Assembly (NCBI GenBank): GCA_001662425.1
Contig: BDDC01000973.1
Span: 16,850 to 37,205, forward strand
Source of the DNA: Chlamydomonas sphaeroides
Lineage: Eukaryota > Chlorophyta > Chlorophyceae > Chlamydomonadales > Chlamydomonadaceae
Reading direction: 5' to 3'
Length of the DNA stretch: 20,356 nt
Positions 9,782-19,910 of the stretch are shown here, piece by piece. The position numbers and the translations under genes were made by a program. Each line of letters begins with the position of its first letter. The stretch's first letter is position 1. The notes beneath the pieces are model-generated. The model saw nothing but the letters and a program-made list of their open reading frames with translations. It made no database searches and had not been told where the DNA came from.

Positions 9782-12698
9782 CTACGTGTCGGTCTTGGAC
9801 CGCTTGACGCCCAGCACCGTCTTCATGGCCTCGTACGACACCATGCGGATGGCATTCTGCGGCACCACCTTGACGGTGTTGGCCACCCAGCCGCGGTAGA
9901 AGCCGCGCGCGCCCTCCTTGGCCCAGATGGTGCGGAAGGCGTCTGCCTGGCTCTTGTACGCCTGCCCCTTCATCTGCATGCGCCGCCGGATGGTGTCCAG
10001 CGGGTAGCACACCGAGGCCGCGAGCGTGCCGCTGGCGCCGCCCACAAACAGGTTGGCCATGGCCGACTGTGGCCTGGCGGGAGCGAGGGGGACCGAGGGG
10101 CGCGGGGCCGGGGGGCGCAGTGTCCGATGTGCTCAGAAACAGGCCACATGTGGTAAAGTGTTTGATGTGTGTTTGTGTGTGGCATAGGGCGGCAGCAGTT
10201 GACGGCGCCAGCTGCTGCCACCGCCAGCTGCCCCGCGCGTGCATGGCGGTGGCGACTGGGCCGCCCCCTTTTGCCGCCCCGTCCCCATCACTGCCCGCCT
10301 CCCAGCCTTCGTCCGCCTCCTCCCTTCACCTCGACCACGCCCGTCCGCACCTCTCCCCGTGGTAAATCCACTTCTTTATGAGGTCGTACGTGGCGAAGTT
10401 GAGGGCGGCGTAGGGCGCGATGCCGATGAGCGTGGGCACCAGACCCTTGTACAGCGAGATCATGCCCTCCGTGGCCACCATGGTGCGCGCCGCGTCCAGC
10501 GCGCCTGCGAGGCAGGCGGACGGGCGCAGGGAGTGGATAGTGAGCGCGCCATCCTAGCCCTGTGCTGAAGCCCGCTAGGTCCTGGAGCTCTTCGCGGTTG
10601 GGATAAGGGTTGGAAAGAGGGGCGGCGGTATGCAGGCGAGGACGGGGGGCAAGACAGAGCAGCTGCGGGGGGAGCTGGGTGCCAGGGAAGCGGGGACGGC
10701 GACGTGGGACGAGCGGCGGGCGACGACTGCGCGCGGCTTAGCGGGGGGCTAACGCGAAGCTGCCGCAGGACACTCGTGCCTCGCCGCTTCGCCGGGGCGG
10801 GACGGACGCGCCACACCAGCACCCTGCACCCGCACCTGGCCAGCAGCAGCAGCAGCAGCCGTGCCAGGCCACCGCAGCGCCCTCGCGCCCTCCTGAGCCG
10901 GTGCCGCCAGCCGGTGTCCCCGCTTGCGTCCAGCCCCCTTGCTGCGCCGCCAGCGCCCCTTGACGCCGCTACATGACCATCGCGTTCCCAGTCTCCCTGG
11001 CCCCGCCGCTCCTGCCCTCCTCGCCGGTCTGCCCCCACCCATGCACCGGTTGATGCGTTGCGCCCTTCGGGCCCTCCCACTCTCGGCCTCTGCTCTTCAA
11101 TGGGGCAGCCGAGGTCTGGCCACTCCTGCTTCCCCCCCTCCTCACTCGTGTAGGGGTGATATGACAACGCCGTTGGGCCCCTACAGCACGCCCTGGACCC
11201 CCCCCCGTATGCAGCCCAGCTCATCCTCACGGGTTCTGCCCCCGCCCCGTCACGCCCTCGCCTGCAACCCCGCCTTCTCACCCTTGTAGGGGTGGTTGGG
11301 CAGCGCCAGCCGCAGCCGCACCGTGTCCAGCGGGTGCGTCAGCGCAGTGGCCGTCATGCCCGCGCATGCGCCCGCCAGCAGCCGCCGCGGCACCGTCAGC
11401 TCATGCTTGTCGTCCGCCAGCAGCCGCTTGTAGGTGTCGTTGGAGGCGAGCTGGGGGGCGAAGGGGGTAGGAAAGGGGGAAGGGGAGGAAGGTGCAGTGT
11501 GGGGCTGGTGAGCGCGCTGGCTCAAGCCCGCTTGGATAGGGGGACGGGCAATAGCGCCAGCCGGTTTCCTAGTCGTTGCCTTGCGCGTGACGTCGGGCCC
11601 CTCCCGGCCTGAGCGCAGATGATGCCACGCTGGGTTGTGCGGGAGTCGATTCGTGCCACACACGCGCTGAATGCCCATTTGCAGTCAAGGAAAAAGGCGC
11701 CCACCGAGCGCGAGGCAAGGGTGATGGGGCGTGCTGTGGTATGCACCTGCCACGAGCCGCAGCGTGCGATGGCGTGCGGTCAACTTCATAGGGCCGAAAT
11801 AGTGTGGGAAGGCGACACCCCGGCCGTGCCATGCGCAAGGTTCGTTGTTGGAAGCTAGGCCACGAGCCCGCTGCAGCGCTCTGGCGGCGCCCAGCTGCTA
11901 CTGCTTACCGTGACGGCCACTGCTATTGCAGCCAACGCATGCAGACGAGGGGTCCCTAGGCATGTTCCCGAGGAGGGCAACGCGAGCCGCGGGGCAGCTA
12001 GGCTAGCAGGCATTGCGCCACAAGAGTGCGCCCTGCGCAGGTAGCAAGGCCGACAGCAACGGCCGCCTCACCTGCGCTGCTGAGTAGGGGAAGATGCGGA
12101 TGATATTGACACCGTTGCCCTTCCAGAAGGCAAAGAAGCCCTCCTCCCTGCAACCCCAGGACGGTGGCAGGCAGGCGGGGAGGCAGGCAGGGCAGGCGCT
12201 GCTAGGCGGTGGCGCAATGCGGCCCGCGCAGCTTGGCCGCCCAGCACAGCATACCCCCATCACCCTTGCACAACCGAAACCCACGCAGCCAGCTAGTGAC
12301 GGCGCCGAGCTGCGCGGGGCAGTGGACCAGGCCTTGCGGCTCACCGCACAATCTTCACCGCTGACTGCACCACGCCGGTGTAGGCGGTGGGTGACGTCCC
12401 CGGACCCGCCACAGCCTATACAAATGGTGGCAGAGCAGGCAGTACAGTGTCAAGAGCGGCGGGGACACGGAGGGGAGGGGTAATGTGGCACGGCGGGAGA
12501 GCAACAGCCGGTTCGTGCCTGCACTTGAAAGAGCAATTTGATGCGGTCGAGCGGTGCCGTGCATGTCCTTGCAATGGCGCCTGCTGTCCCTCCAGATAAG
12601 AACATCCTGCGATCGGGAACGCTGGCGTCACCAGCCGGCGCAACCTGAATCCTGAACGCCCAGGGCGCAGAACACCGACTTGGAGCTATCCCAAACAT
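9782..12698 (-). CDS. Mitochondrial carrier family (SLC25) protein, TAAC/PAPST-like nucleotide carrier
   Basis: Six-transmembrane organelle carrier of about 311-313 residues, normal for the family. Exons: 12698-12525 (or -12519), 12415-12345, 12147-12072, 11450-11282, 10504-10351, 10073-9782. Phases agree throughout and the stop is TAG at 9784-9782. Three repeats each carry the Px[D/E]xx[K/R] signature: TAPLDRIKLL (P49), THPLDTVRLR (P149) and CYPLDTIRRR (P241). In repeat 1 the last basic position is Leu. Motifs such as FWKGNGVNIIRIFPYSAAQ, RLLAGACAGMTAT and YPLDTIRRRMQMKG resemble plant plastid/thylakoid ADP/ATP or PAPS carriers (TAAC/PAPST group), so a nucleotide substrate is likely; this is inference. 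The N-terminus (about 30 residues, starting MFGIAPSRCSAPWAFR) is basic and could target a plastid or mitochondrion. ATG at 12698 is the first in the open frame. The exact exon 1 donor is ambiguous. Confidence 0.9.
10505..11281 (-). other. Carrier intron 4 (777 bases), no embedded gene
   Basis: Donor GTGAGA, acceptor CTCGCAG. It contains simple CAG/AGC-type repeats around 10840-10860 and the diverged dispersed block at 10536-10577. Open frames on both strands are compositional only. Confidence 0.7.
10536..10577 (-). repeat. Diverged copy of the dispersed block (carrier intron 4)
   Basis: Both ends of the block are kept (AGCGGGCTT and GCGCGCTCAC in transcript sense), with about ten different or inserted bases between them. 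The candidate branch A at 10541 lies 36 bases from the intron end at 10505. Confidence 0.65.
11451..12071 (-). other. Carrier intron 3 (621 bases), no embedded gene
   Basis: Donor GTGAGG, acceptor CCCCCCAG. It holds the 27-base dispersed block at 11506-11532. The middle (about 11600-11950) is less GC-biased than the rest of the intron but shows no coding sequence or repeat I recognise. Confidence 0.7.
11506..11532 (-). repeat. Dispersed 27-base block, copy 2 (carrier intron 3)
   Basis: Identical over 27 bases to 2619-2645 and in the same orientation relative to transcription. The candidate branch A is at 11509, 58 bases from the intron 3 end at 11451. Similarity continues weakly beyond the block (a GGATAGGGGGA-like stretch). 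Confidence 0.85.
12416..12524 (-). other. Carrier intron 1 with ambiguous donor (GT or GC)
   Basis: A GT donor (CAA|GTGCAG) at 12524 gives ...KLLFQ joined to AVAGPG. A GC donor six bases later (CAG|GCACGA) gives ...KLLFQVQ joined to AVAGPG. Both are in phase 0. Carrier relatives often read LLFQVQA at this helix end, which favours the GC choice, but GCACGA is a poor GC consensus. The acceptor is TATAG at 12416. Confidence 0.6.
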
Positions 12699-13646
12699 TT
12701 GCTTGTTGTTTGGGCGTCGCCATGGCGCCAATGCCTGGCGCCGAACAAGCCTAGCGATAACCCTGAGTGGCGACTGTTGCGAGTTTTTGACTTTGCAAAT
12801 GATCAGCTGCAATAGTGCAGCAGGGCAAAGACGACGTGCACAAGCCAGTACACGTGAATGTATTGGCTCTCGGTGGCTGCTTCACACTTCGGTCAGCGGC
12901 TGGCGAATTCGCGGAATGGGACATGGGACTTAAACCCGCCGAAATACCGCCTATCTGTGCACCTCCTGATTTCCGCGCAACATATAACTGCTCACGGACA
13001 CGCACTCGCACTGCCAGTGTCGCTGCCTGGACATCCGCTCGTCAGCTCGCGCCTGAGCTTCGGGATCGACCTTCGGCGCTGATTCAGTGCTCTTGACAGC
13101 GCACCTGTACTGTAGTGGGCGCTCGTTGGAGGAGCGAGCTCGGCTTTTGCCACAACGGTGAGGGATGTCGTTGCTTTCTGCGTTCCCGGTGCAAATCACC
13201 TTCGAGGCTAGCAGGTAGACGTGTTCGCCGGCCGTGGGGACTCAGTGGAGCCATGTAACCTGCAGCTCCTGTTCGCCAGCTTTCGCATGGGACGTACTTT
13301 TGCGCTCGCGAAGCCACCATCACCGCTCCTGGCATGGTAATAGTCTAGAACTCGATAATGTCGCGGGCCTGGCGCCCGCAGTGCGTGCCTTAGCGGTTAT
13401 CTCGGCGCGCGGGCACTGGGCCGGTTCTGCTCACCCACCCCGAAAAACGCGCGTCGCTCCGGTCCAAAGCTGGCGCGTCCCCCCCTGCAGCACCTCTGAG
13501 TCACGCCACTTCACGTGCTCCCTCCCGCCCATGACCGCCACCGCGCGCAGTTTTCTGGCGCTAAAGCTGAGCGTCGGCAGCTCCGACTCCAGCACAGTCC
13601 CACAGCGTAACCCGCACCCGGGCCTTGACTACCCCCGCCAGCCACC
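12699..13646. promoter_or_regulatory. Divergent promoter region, carrier / PLC
   Basis: 948 bases separate the two start codons, which point away from each other, so both 5' UTRs and promoters must lie here. Base composition is more balanced than in the genes (for example 12780-13000). I see AT-rich patches such as ATATAA near 12981 but cannot assign a TATA box or start site. No coding sequence is supported. Confidence 0.6.
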
Positions 13647-16600
13647 ATGGGCAACGCGCTCACCTGCTTTGAGTCGGGCCACTGGTGAGGACAGCGGCGC
13701 CCGCGCCGTGCGCAACAAATACAGCGATTGGCTGCGACCGCTAGCGCACAACCCCAGGCGGCCACGCCCTCCCTGATCCCCCGCCTCAACCCCGCTCTTG
13801 CCATGTCTGGCGGCTTGCCATCTCTGGCGCCCGACCCCCGCACAGCGGGGACGCCCCTGCCAGGGGCCGCGGCCGGGCCCTGTGCCACGCCGTGGGGTAC
13901 CGGGGCCTTGACCGCGCCGCGCCCCACGCGTTGCCGACGCTCCCCTCGCGCCAGGGACCCGCACCCCCACGTGGCTCGCGGCTATGTGCCCGCCAAGAGC
14001 GAGGTGTACCAGGACATGACTCGGCCGTTGACCCACTACTTCATCTCCTCGGTGCGAGCCCCGGCAGGGGGCCGCGTTGGCGTGCGGGCGGGGCCAGGGC
14101 GCTCAGCGCCACGGTGCGAGCCATCACGGCAGCTGGCTTCATGACCGGGTGGCCCGCTGCGGCGATGCACCGGGCTGTGGGGGACTCCGCTGCCAGCCAC
14201 GGCAAACGGCAGCCCTTGCCCCCACCCCCCGGCCCGTGACTGCTCGCTGCCCGCTGCTCGCTGCCGCACAGGGCCACAACTCGTACCTGACGGGCAACCA
14301 GCTGACCTCTGCCGCGGGCACCTCGACCATCATCACGGTGAGGGCCGGGGCGGGGGCCGCAGGCCGCAGCAGGGCGCCGCCGGCCACCGCGGTGCGCTCG
14401 CCCAGGGGCCCAGGGGCCTGCCCCCCCTGCGGGGCCCAGGGGGCCAGGGGCCCAGGGGCCTCTGCCCCTGCGGGGCCCTGCTGCGTGGCCAGCGGTGGGC
14501 GACGTCAGCCGGCTGGCGCCACGCCCACACGTGCGGCGCCAGCACAGCGCATCCCGCCCATGCTGCGGGAGCCTGGCGGGCGGACCGGCTGCGTAGCCAG
14601 CGGCGGGGGATGCTGGCTGGCTGGGTGGCTGGGTGGCGCCGCCACGTGACGCGGGGGCTCCCATGCAGCCTTGGCCGCTGGCCACGGTGTTGCGCCCCCG
14701 GCAGCCAACCACCGACACGTTGTGCCCCTGGCTGCTGTGCTGCCTGCCGCAGTGCCTGCGCGCCTCGTGCCGCGTGATCGAGCTGGACTGCTACAACGGC
14801 CCCGTCTGCAAGCACGGCGGCACCGCCACGTGGCCCGTGAACTTCGAGGTGCGCCGGCGGCCGGGCTGCACGCGGGGGGCTGGCGGCGCGGGCCGGAGCG
14901 GCCTGCCACTGGGGCTTGCCGCTGCATTGCCCCATCCGTTCACCTTGTTGCCGCCGACCACCAATCATCACCGCTTCTCGGCTAAAAAGCATTGCGCAGT
15001 TCATGTTCGCCCCCGCTTCATGTGCTCAATCTTGCTTGCTAGACGCGCGTGTGAGTCCCGCCGCTGCTCCACCCCTTTCTTCCACTGCTGCAGGACTGCA
15101 TCCGGGCCATCCGCGACAACGCGTTCAAGTCGTCGCCCTACCCCGTCATCATCACCATTGAGAACCACGCGGACGTTGAGAACCAGGTGCGCAGCGGGAG
15201 GGGGCTGCGCGGGGCAGCCGAGGATAGGAAGCGGTCGGGCCCAAGCGGGACAGGCAATCTCGCTGTGGGCTCTGCAGTCATGGGGGTATCTAAAGCGGCG
15301 CTGGGCAGTGCCTGTCCGCCCTCGTCGGGGCTCTGGCAGCGCCAAGGGTGGTCGGCCTTGCGGCCACGTGTGCGTCTGCCTCCCTCCCGCCGGCGATGGA
15401 GCGCGGCAGCGCAGCGCTCGACCTGACCTCCCGCGGCCTGCCTGTCGCCGCCCTCCCGCGGCCTCCCGCCGCCTCCCCCCCGCCTGCAGGCCAAGATGGC
15501 GGCCATCCTGCGCAAGGAGCTGGGCGACCATCTCTACGTGCCCGACCCCGCCGACCCCATGAACACCTACTTGTCGCCCGAGCAGCTCAAGCACAAGATC
15601 GTGTGCCGCACCTCGGTGCGTGCCGGCCCAGCGCCGCAGCCAACTGGGCCAATGCCGTCCGGCCCCGGCAGCAGCAGCGCAGTGCGTGTTAGCTCAGTGC
15701 GTGTTGGCTCAGTGCCGCCACCCGTCGTGAGACGCGCCGGCCCCCGGGTGCCAGCCCGGGCGGCCCACCTTGCCGGCGCCGCCTGGACTGGTGGCCGCAG
15801 CAGCGCAGGGTGCTGTAGGCTAGCACAGCCGGGGGTTCCCGCAGCACCTGGGTGGCGCTGGGCGCGCGCTCACGGCGTGACACTCGCGTCCGCCCGTGAT
15901 GCCGCGCTGCAGATCAAGGAGAAGATGGACGAGGAGTTCAAGAAGCTCATCTACATCAAGAACGCTAAATTCACCAACTTCGCCGACATGCTCGCAAAAG
16001 GTCAGCGCCGCGCGGCTGCCCGCTTGACTCGGCCTGTCTGGGTGCCCCTCGCACGCGGGGCCGGGCGAGGCAGCGCCAGGCAGCTAGCGCGTGGCTGCTC
16101 CAGCCCGCGGGTGGGGTAGAGTGCGTAGTTCGTTGCGCGCGGGCTTGGCACGGGTAACCAAGCATGCCCGGGCTCCTCCGCTCCCCGGCCCCTGCAGAGA
16201 AAGTCGTGTCTTCGTCCTTCGAGGAGTCCAAGCTTGCCAAGGTACGCTGACAGAGCGGCTGTGCTTTTGAAGCACCTTGACGCTTGACGCATGACCCCTA
16301 GCACCTCCCATAAAGCCTGCACCGCGCGGCCTGGTCGGCAGCAAGCCGTGCGGCCGCTAGGGGGCACCCCTCTCCCGTGCAGTCGCGTCCGCTGCTGTGC
16401 GGATGCCAGCAACACCTCGGCGACGCAACCTAGCGCCCTTGCCTCGCGGCCGGCGTAGCGGCAGCAGCCGTCCAGCGGGTGCCCGTTGTTTCTTTGGCCG
16501 CAACTCCAACGCGTTCCTGCGCCTCCCTTGCGGCGCGAACCCCCTGGCGCCGCAGGTCCTGCCCGTTTTGCTCCCTCGGCCGCCTCCGTCGCCCCCGCCG

Positions 16601-19152
16601 CTGCGCCGCTCTCGCACTAGGCGCCGCAGAAAGCGGCAGCGCCGCAAGGCTGCCATGCCGCTGCCTGCCACGCCGCCTCCCACGCGGGCGGCATCGGGCT
16701 ATACGTCAAGATACGGCAGCACTCGTGGCCCGGACAGCAACGTGCGACCACTGGGGTTAGCCGGCCGGTGCCTCTCCGTTGCGATGCACACATTCGCGCA
16801 TCCAAGCTGCGGCCTCGAGCTGCGGTGCACCCGTCACCTCCTCCTGACCGCGTTGTTTCCTGCTCGCTGTCTTCGCCTCGACAGGTTCCGGAGCTGAGGG
16901 CCGAGTCGGAGAGCAAGCTGAACCAGGTGTTCTCAGGAAGACGCCCGGCAGCGGCCGGCAAAGGGGACGCGGCGGAGGGCGAGAAGGACGTGCCGCCGGA
17001 GGACGCCTCGGAGGGCATGGAGGCCGGATCCCTCCAGGTGCGCCGGCTGCCCCTTGCGTGCCGGGCCCCCCCCAGGGGCACACGTCACCGTAGGCCACTG
17101 CATTCTGCCTGGCGTGGTCGGGGCACAAACCCAAGCGGCCGGTCCCCGGCTGCCCCTTGGTCGGCCAAGCCTGACGCCTTTCCCTGCTGTCCCGTGCTGC
17201 CCTTCCCCGCTGCTCGTCCGGCGGCAGGAGCTGTACGCGTACACAACGCGTCACCTCATGCGCGTCTACCCGTGGGGGCTGCGCATCGGGTCGGACAACT
17301 ACGACCCCATGCTGGTGTGTAGGGGGCTGCGGGCGCCAGCAGCGGCCCGTGCGACAGCCATGCCATGCTGCTCTAACAGCGCCTGGCGGTTGGGATGGGT
17401 GTGGTGCGCGAGGGCCCACCTCGGCATGGCGACGCAGCTTTGACGCGCATGGCGGTGTTGTGCATGTGCGCTGCAGGCCTGGATCCGCGGCGCCTCGCTG
17501 GCCGCGCTCAACTGGCAGGTGTGGGACAAGCCGCTGTGGAGCAACCAGGCCAAGGTGCGGCTCACGCGCTGCCGTTTGTTAAAGACCGACCCAACACATA
17601 ACCCCCCACGGGTTGGGATGGGAAGCCGAGTGCACTGTGGGCTCGCGAATGTGCGGGAGCTTGGGATGGTGCCTGCATTGGGACCTGCATCACTGCTCTC
17701 GCTACCAATTTTATACCCCCACGGAGCGTCCTGGCTTGCACCGACGCCGTGTGCACCCAGCCGTGTGGCAACCGCTAACGGAACCGCCCCTCCAACCAAC
17801 CGACAGTTCATGGACAACGGCGGCTGCGGCTACGTGCTCAAGCCGGAGTGGATGACGTCGCCCAAGCAGGAGCTGCCCAAGCAGGGCGGCCGCAAGCTGC
17901 TGGTGCACGTGCACAGCGCGCACCACCACCAGGGCTCCAACTTCTGCGTCTTCAAGGACGACCTGTTCGTCAAGGTGGGCCTGGCTAGGTCACGGCGGCA
18001 GCATGCCGCTGGGCCGTCGCTGCGTTGGCCTTCATGCCGGCCCGCGGCCTGCGGCTCGCACGTAGTCGCGCCCGCCCGCCTGTCCGTGGGCCCAGCCGCC
18101 GCAAGCTGCTAGGGCGCTAGGGCCCCGTGCATGTGCATATGCCGTCAACCGCCTTCCTCTGACCTGACGCCACCCGACCTGACCCCACCTGCCCCACCCG
18201 CCGCGCAGGTCGAGGTCCGCGGCATGCCCAGCGACAAGCAGTTTCAGTTCACCAAGACCGCCAACAACAGCGGCCGCCTCCTAGCGGACCAGGTGCGGCC
18301 GCCACCGCCCTGCCCCGCCGCACCGGCCCGCGGATGCCAGGGCCAGGACTTCGTCGCGAGCCTGCGCCGCCGATAGGCCGTGCGCGGCTCGTAATCAGTC
18401 CGCCCGCCCGCTCGCCCAGCCTGTAGTCCTCGCAGTGGACCCCATGGCACACGACGAGTGCCACTGTGGTCCTGCTCGATGCCGTACGGTGTTCCCTGCT
18501 GCATGTGCAACCCCGCGCCCCCCAGGCGTTTGAGTTCGACATTCAGTACCCGGAGATGGCGCTGCTGCTGGTGCAGATCATGGACGAGGACGCGGGTGAG
18601 GGGCTGGCTGGGGTTGTGTGGTGAGGGTGAGGAGGGGGATGAGGCTGGGATGGGGGCACCTTGGACGAGGACTCGGTCAGGGTTTGGTGGCAAAGGGGAG
18701 CCGGAGAAAGTAGACAGGAGGGCCGAAACAGGGATGGTACAGCAGGAGAGAGGGGGACGAACGAGCAGCCGCGCAACAGCAGCGACCGTGCGGCCGCGCT
18801 GGCAGTGTTGGGCCTAAGCTGCTGGCTGGCAGCTAGCTGTCATCCTCTCGCTACTCCCGCCGTCGTATCCCAGTCGATACATTCAATACCGGTAGACCCT
18901 TTCCATATTGAATCGAAGATGTACCGATGGCATCGCCCTTTCGTCCCTGCGCCAGGCGCGGCCGTCAACCACATGGACGCCGACTGTCTGGGATACTACT
19001 CGCTGCCGCTGAGCACGCTGGCGCCGGGGCAGTACCGGCTGCACATGAAGGACCCCGAGACCGGCATCCCCCGGCCGGACGCTCTGTCGTGGATCAAGCT
19101 CGACCTCAAGTGGGCGGACACCAACCCCGCGTATGCCGGGCCCGCGCCGTGA
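13647..19152 (+). CDS. PLC: Phosphoinositide-specific phospholipase C (X-Y-C2, no EF-hand)
   Basis: Hydrolyses PIP2 to IP3 and diacylglycerol at membranes. Fifteen exons: 13647-13684, 13955-14051, 14272-14337, 14753-14848, 15094-15186, 15490-15615, 15913-16000, 16198-16241, 16885-17037, 17228-17314, 17477-17554, 17807-17974, 18209-18292, 18526-18595, 18956-19152. All are GT-AG with matching phases; 494 residues, stop TGA. The start ATG is in a perfect GCCACCATGG context and begins MGNALTC, fitting N-myristoylation at G2 and palmitoylation at C7. X domain (about 30-180): catalytic H47 in SSGHNSYLTGNQL, E77 and D79 in RVIELD, H88 in CKHGGT, E122 in ITIENH. Y domain (about 265-345): RVYPWGLR, SDNYDP, ALNWQ, FMDNGGCGYVLKP. 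C2 domain from about 350, with FKDDLFVKV and MDEDAG. No PH domain or EF-hand precedes X. The X-Y linker (about 217-267) is acidic. Confidence 0.95.
13955..16000 (+). other. PLC: PLC X domain (exons 2-7)
   Basis: Spans residues about 30-201. It carries the two catalytic histidines (H47 and H88, matching His311 and His356 of mammalian PLC-delta1) and the calcium ligands N48, E77, D79 and E122. The usual SHN is GHN here. The exon 3 to exon 4 join (TIIT/CLRASC) is in phase 0 and aligns without gap to the family. Confidence 0.92.
14401..14480. repeat. GGCCCAGGGG-type imperfect repeat, PLC intron 3
   Basis: GGGGCC/CCAGGGG units repeat and invert within intron 3 (14338-14752), including two copies of a CCCTGCGGGGCC stretch. 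It could form strong hairpins in the pre-mRNA. Confidence 0.8.
16242..16884 (+). other. PLC intron 8 (643 bases)
   Basis: The longest intron in the gene, donor GTACGC, acceptor CGACAG. An Arg/Pro-rich open frame from 16397 runs into the next exon in a non-coding phase and has no recognisable domain. I see no embedded gene. Confidence 0.7.
17228..17806 (+). other. PLC: PLC Y domain (exons 10-11 and intron 11)
   Basis: Exons 10 and 11 encode the RVYPWGLRIGSDNYDP and AALNWQ motifs of the Y half-barrel. The domain finishes at the start of exon 12 (17807) with FMDNGGCGYVLKP, almost identical across eukaryotic PLCs. Confidence 0.9.
17807..19152 (+). other. PLC: PLC end of Y and C2 domain (exons 12-15)
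   Basis: After the end of Y, exons 12 to 15 encode a beta-sandwich C2: LLVHVHSA strand, FKDDLFVKVEVRG, FEFDIQYPEMALLLVQIMDEDAG and YYSLPLSTLAPGQYRLHM. Asp residues at the FKDD and DEDAG loops could bind calcium. A His-rich patch (HVHSAHHH) occurs in the first strand and loop. Confidence 0.88.
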
Positions 19153-19320
19153 GGCGCGGAGGGGGCGTGAGGCCGCGCGCCGCGAGGCGCTGAGCGATGC
19201 GGAGCTATGGTGGTTGCGGTGTAGGGAATGGAGGAGAGTGAGGGCGGGGGCTGATGCGCGCTTGTGTGTTGCGGTGATCTTGCTAGTGGGCGTGGGGTGG
19301 TGACTGGCGCTGGCACTGGG

Positions 19321-19338
19321 GCATGCATGCATGCATGC
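19321..19338. repeat. (GCAT)n tract
   Basis: Four and a half GCAT units in the PLC 3' UTR; self-complementary. Confidence 0.95.
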
Positions 19339-19427
19339 TTTTCTGCATGGTGATGCTCGTGCTGATTGTGCTGCGTGTGCTGCGTGAGTGGTTTGCGGTT
19401 GCAGCTCCGTGGTTAGCGGACGTTGCA

Positions 19428-19450
19428 TGTGTGTGTGTGTGTGTGTGTGT
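19428..19450. repeat. (TG)n microsatellite
   Basis: About eleven TG units in the PLC 3' UTR, followed by TTGTTGTTGG. Confidence 0.95.
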
Positions 19451-19892
19451 TGTTGTTGGGCGTGCGGCTGCCAATGCGGCCGGCATTCGGTTGTGCTTGC
19501 TCGTTTGCACACCCCACGCGACGCTCGTGTGCGCATCCTTGCGCGGGATGATAGCGGTATACTGTGGTGGGCCTGTGAAAGGGGCGGTGGTCCTTTGGCG
19601 GCGTACGTATGGTGAATCGTGGGTGGTGCGGGAGGGGGCCTTGGGTTTGTGGGGCACAGAGCCCTCGGGGGGGAGCCTTCGGAAGTACCGGCCAGCAGCC
19701 GGCGTGTGCTTGGTGGCTAGGCCACCGGATTGGGCGCAGACAGATAAAGGTTACGCAGGCGGTGCGAATCCTGCAGACTCTGACCCGCAGACTCCCTGCC
19801 GCATAAGCCTACGGGCAGTGCGGGGTCACAGGCCCACGGCATGCATGATAAGCACGGTTGGTGATACCGGTACTGCTTGGCAGCGTGTCGAT

Positions 19893-19897
19893 TGTAA
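19893..19897 (+). terminator. Probable TGTAA poly(A) signal of PLC
   Basis: TGTAA is the usual polyadenylation signal of Chlamydomonas and Volvox nuclear genes. It is the only such site between the PLC stop and the histone 3' hairpin. Confidence 0.6.
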
Positions 19898-19910
19898 CCA
19901 AGCTCGCTTA

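Larger units (their letters stand above)
19153..19910 (+). other. PLC 3' UTR (inferred)
   Basis: About 750 bases from the stop to just beyond the only plus-strand TGTAA found before the histone region. No coding sequence. It contains (GCAT)n and (TG)n tracts. UTR length of this order is common in volvocine algae; the end is inferred from the signal. Confidence 0.55.

Noticed and set aside
16397..16897. Arg/Pro-rich open frame in PLC intron 8
   Set aside because: It enters exon 9 in the wrong phase and has only compositional bias. The canonical splice from 16241 to 16885 keeps the PLC frame.
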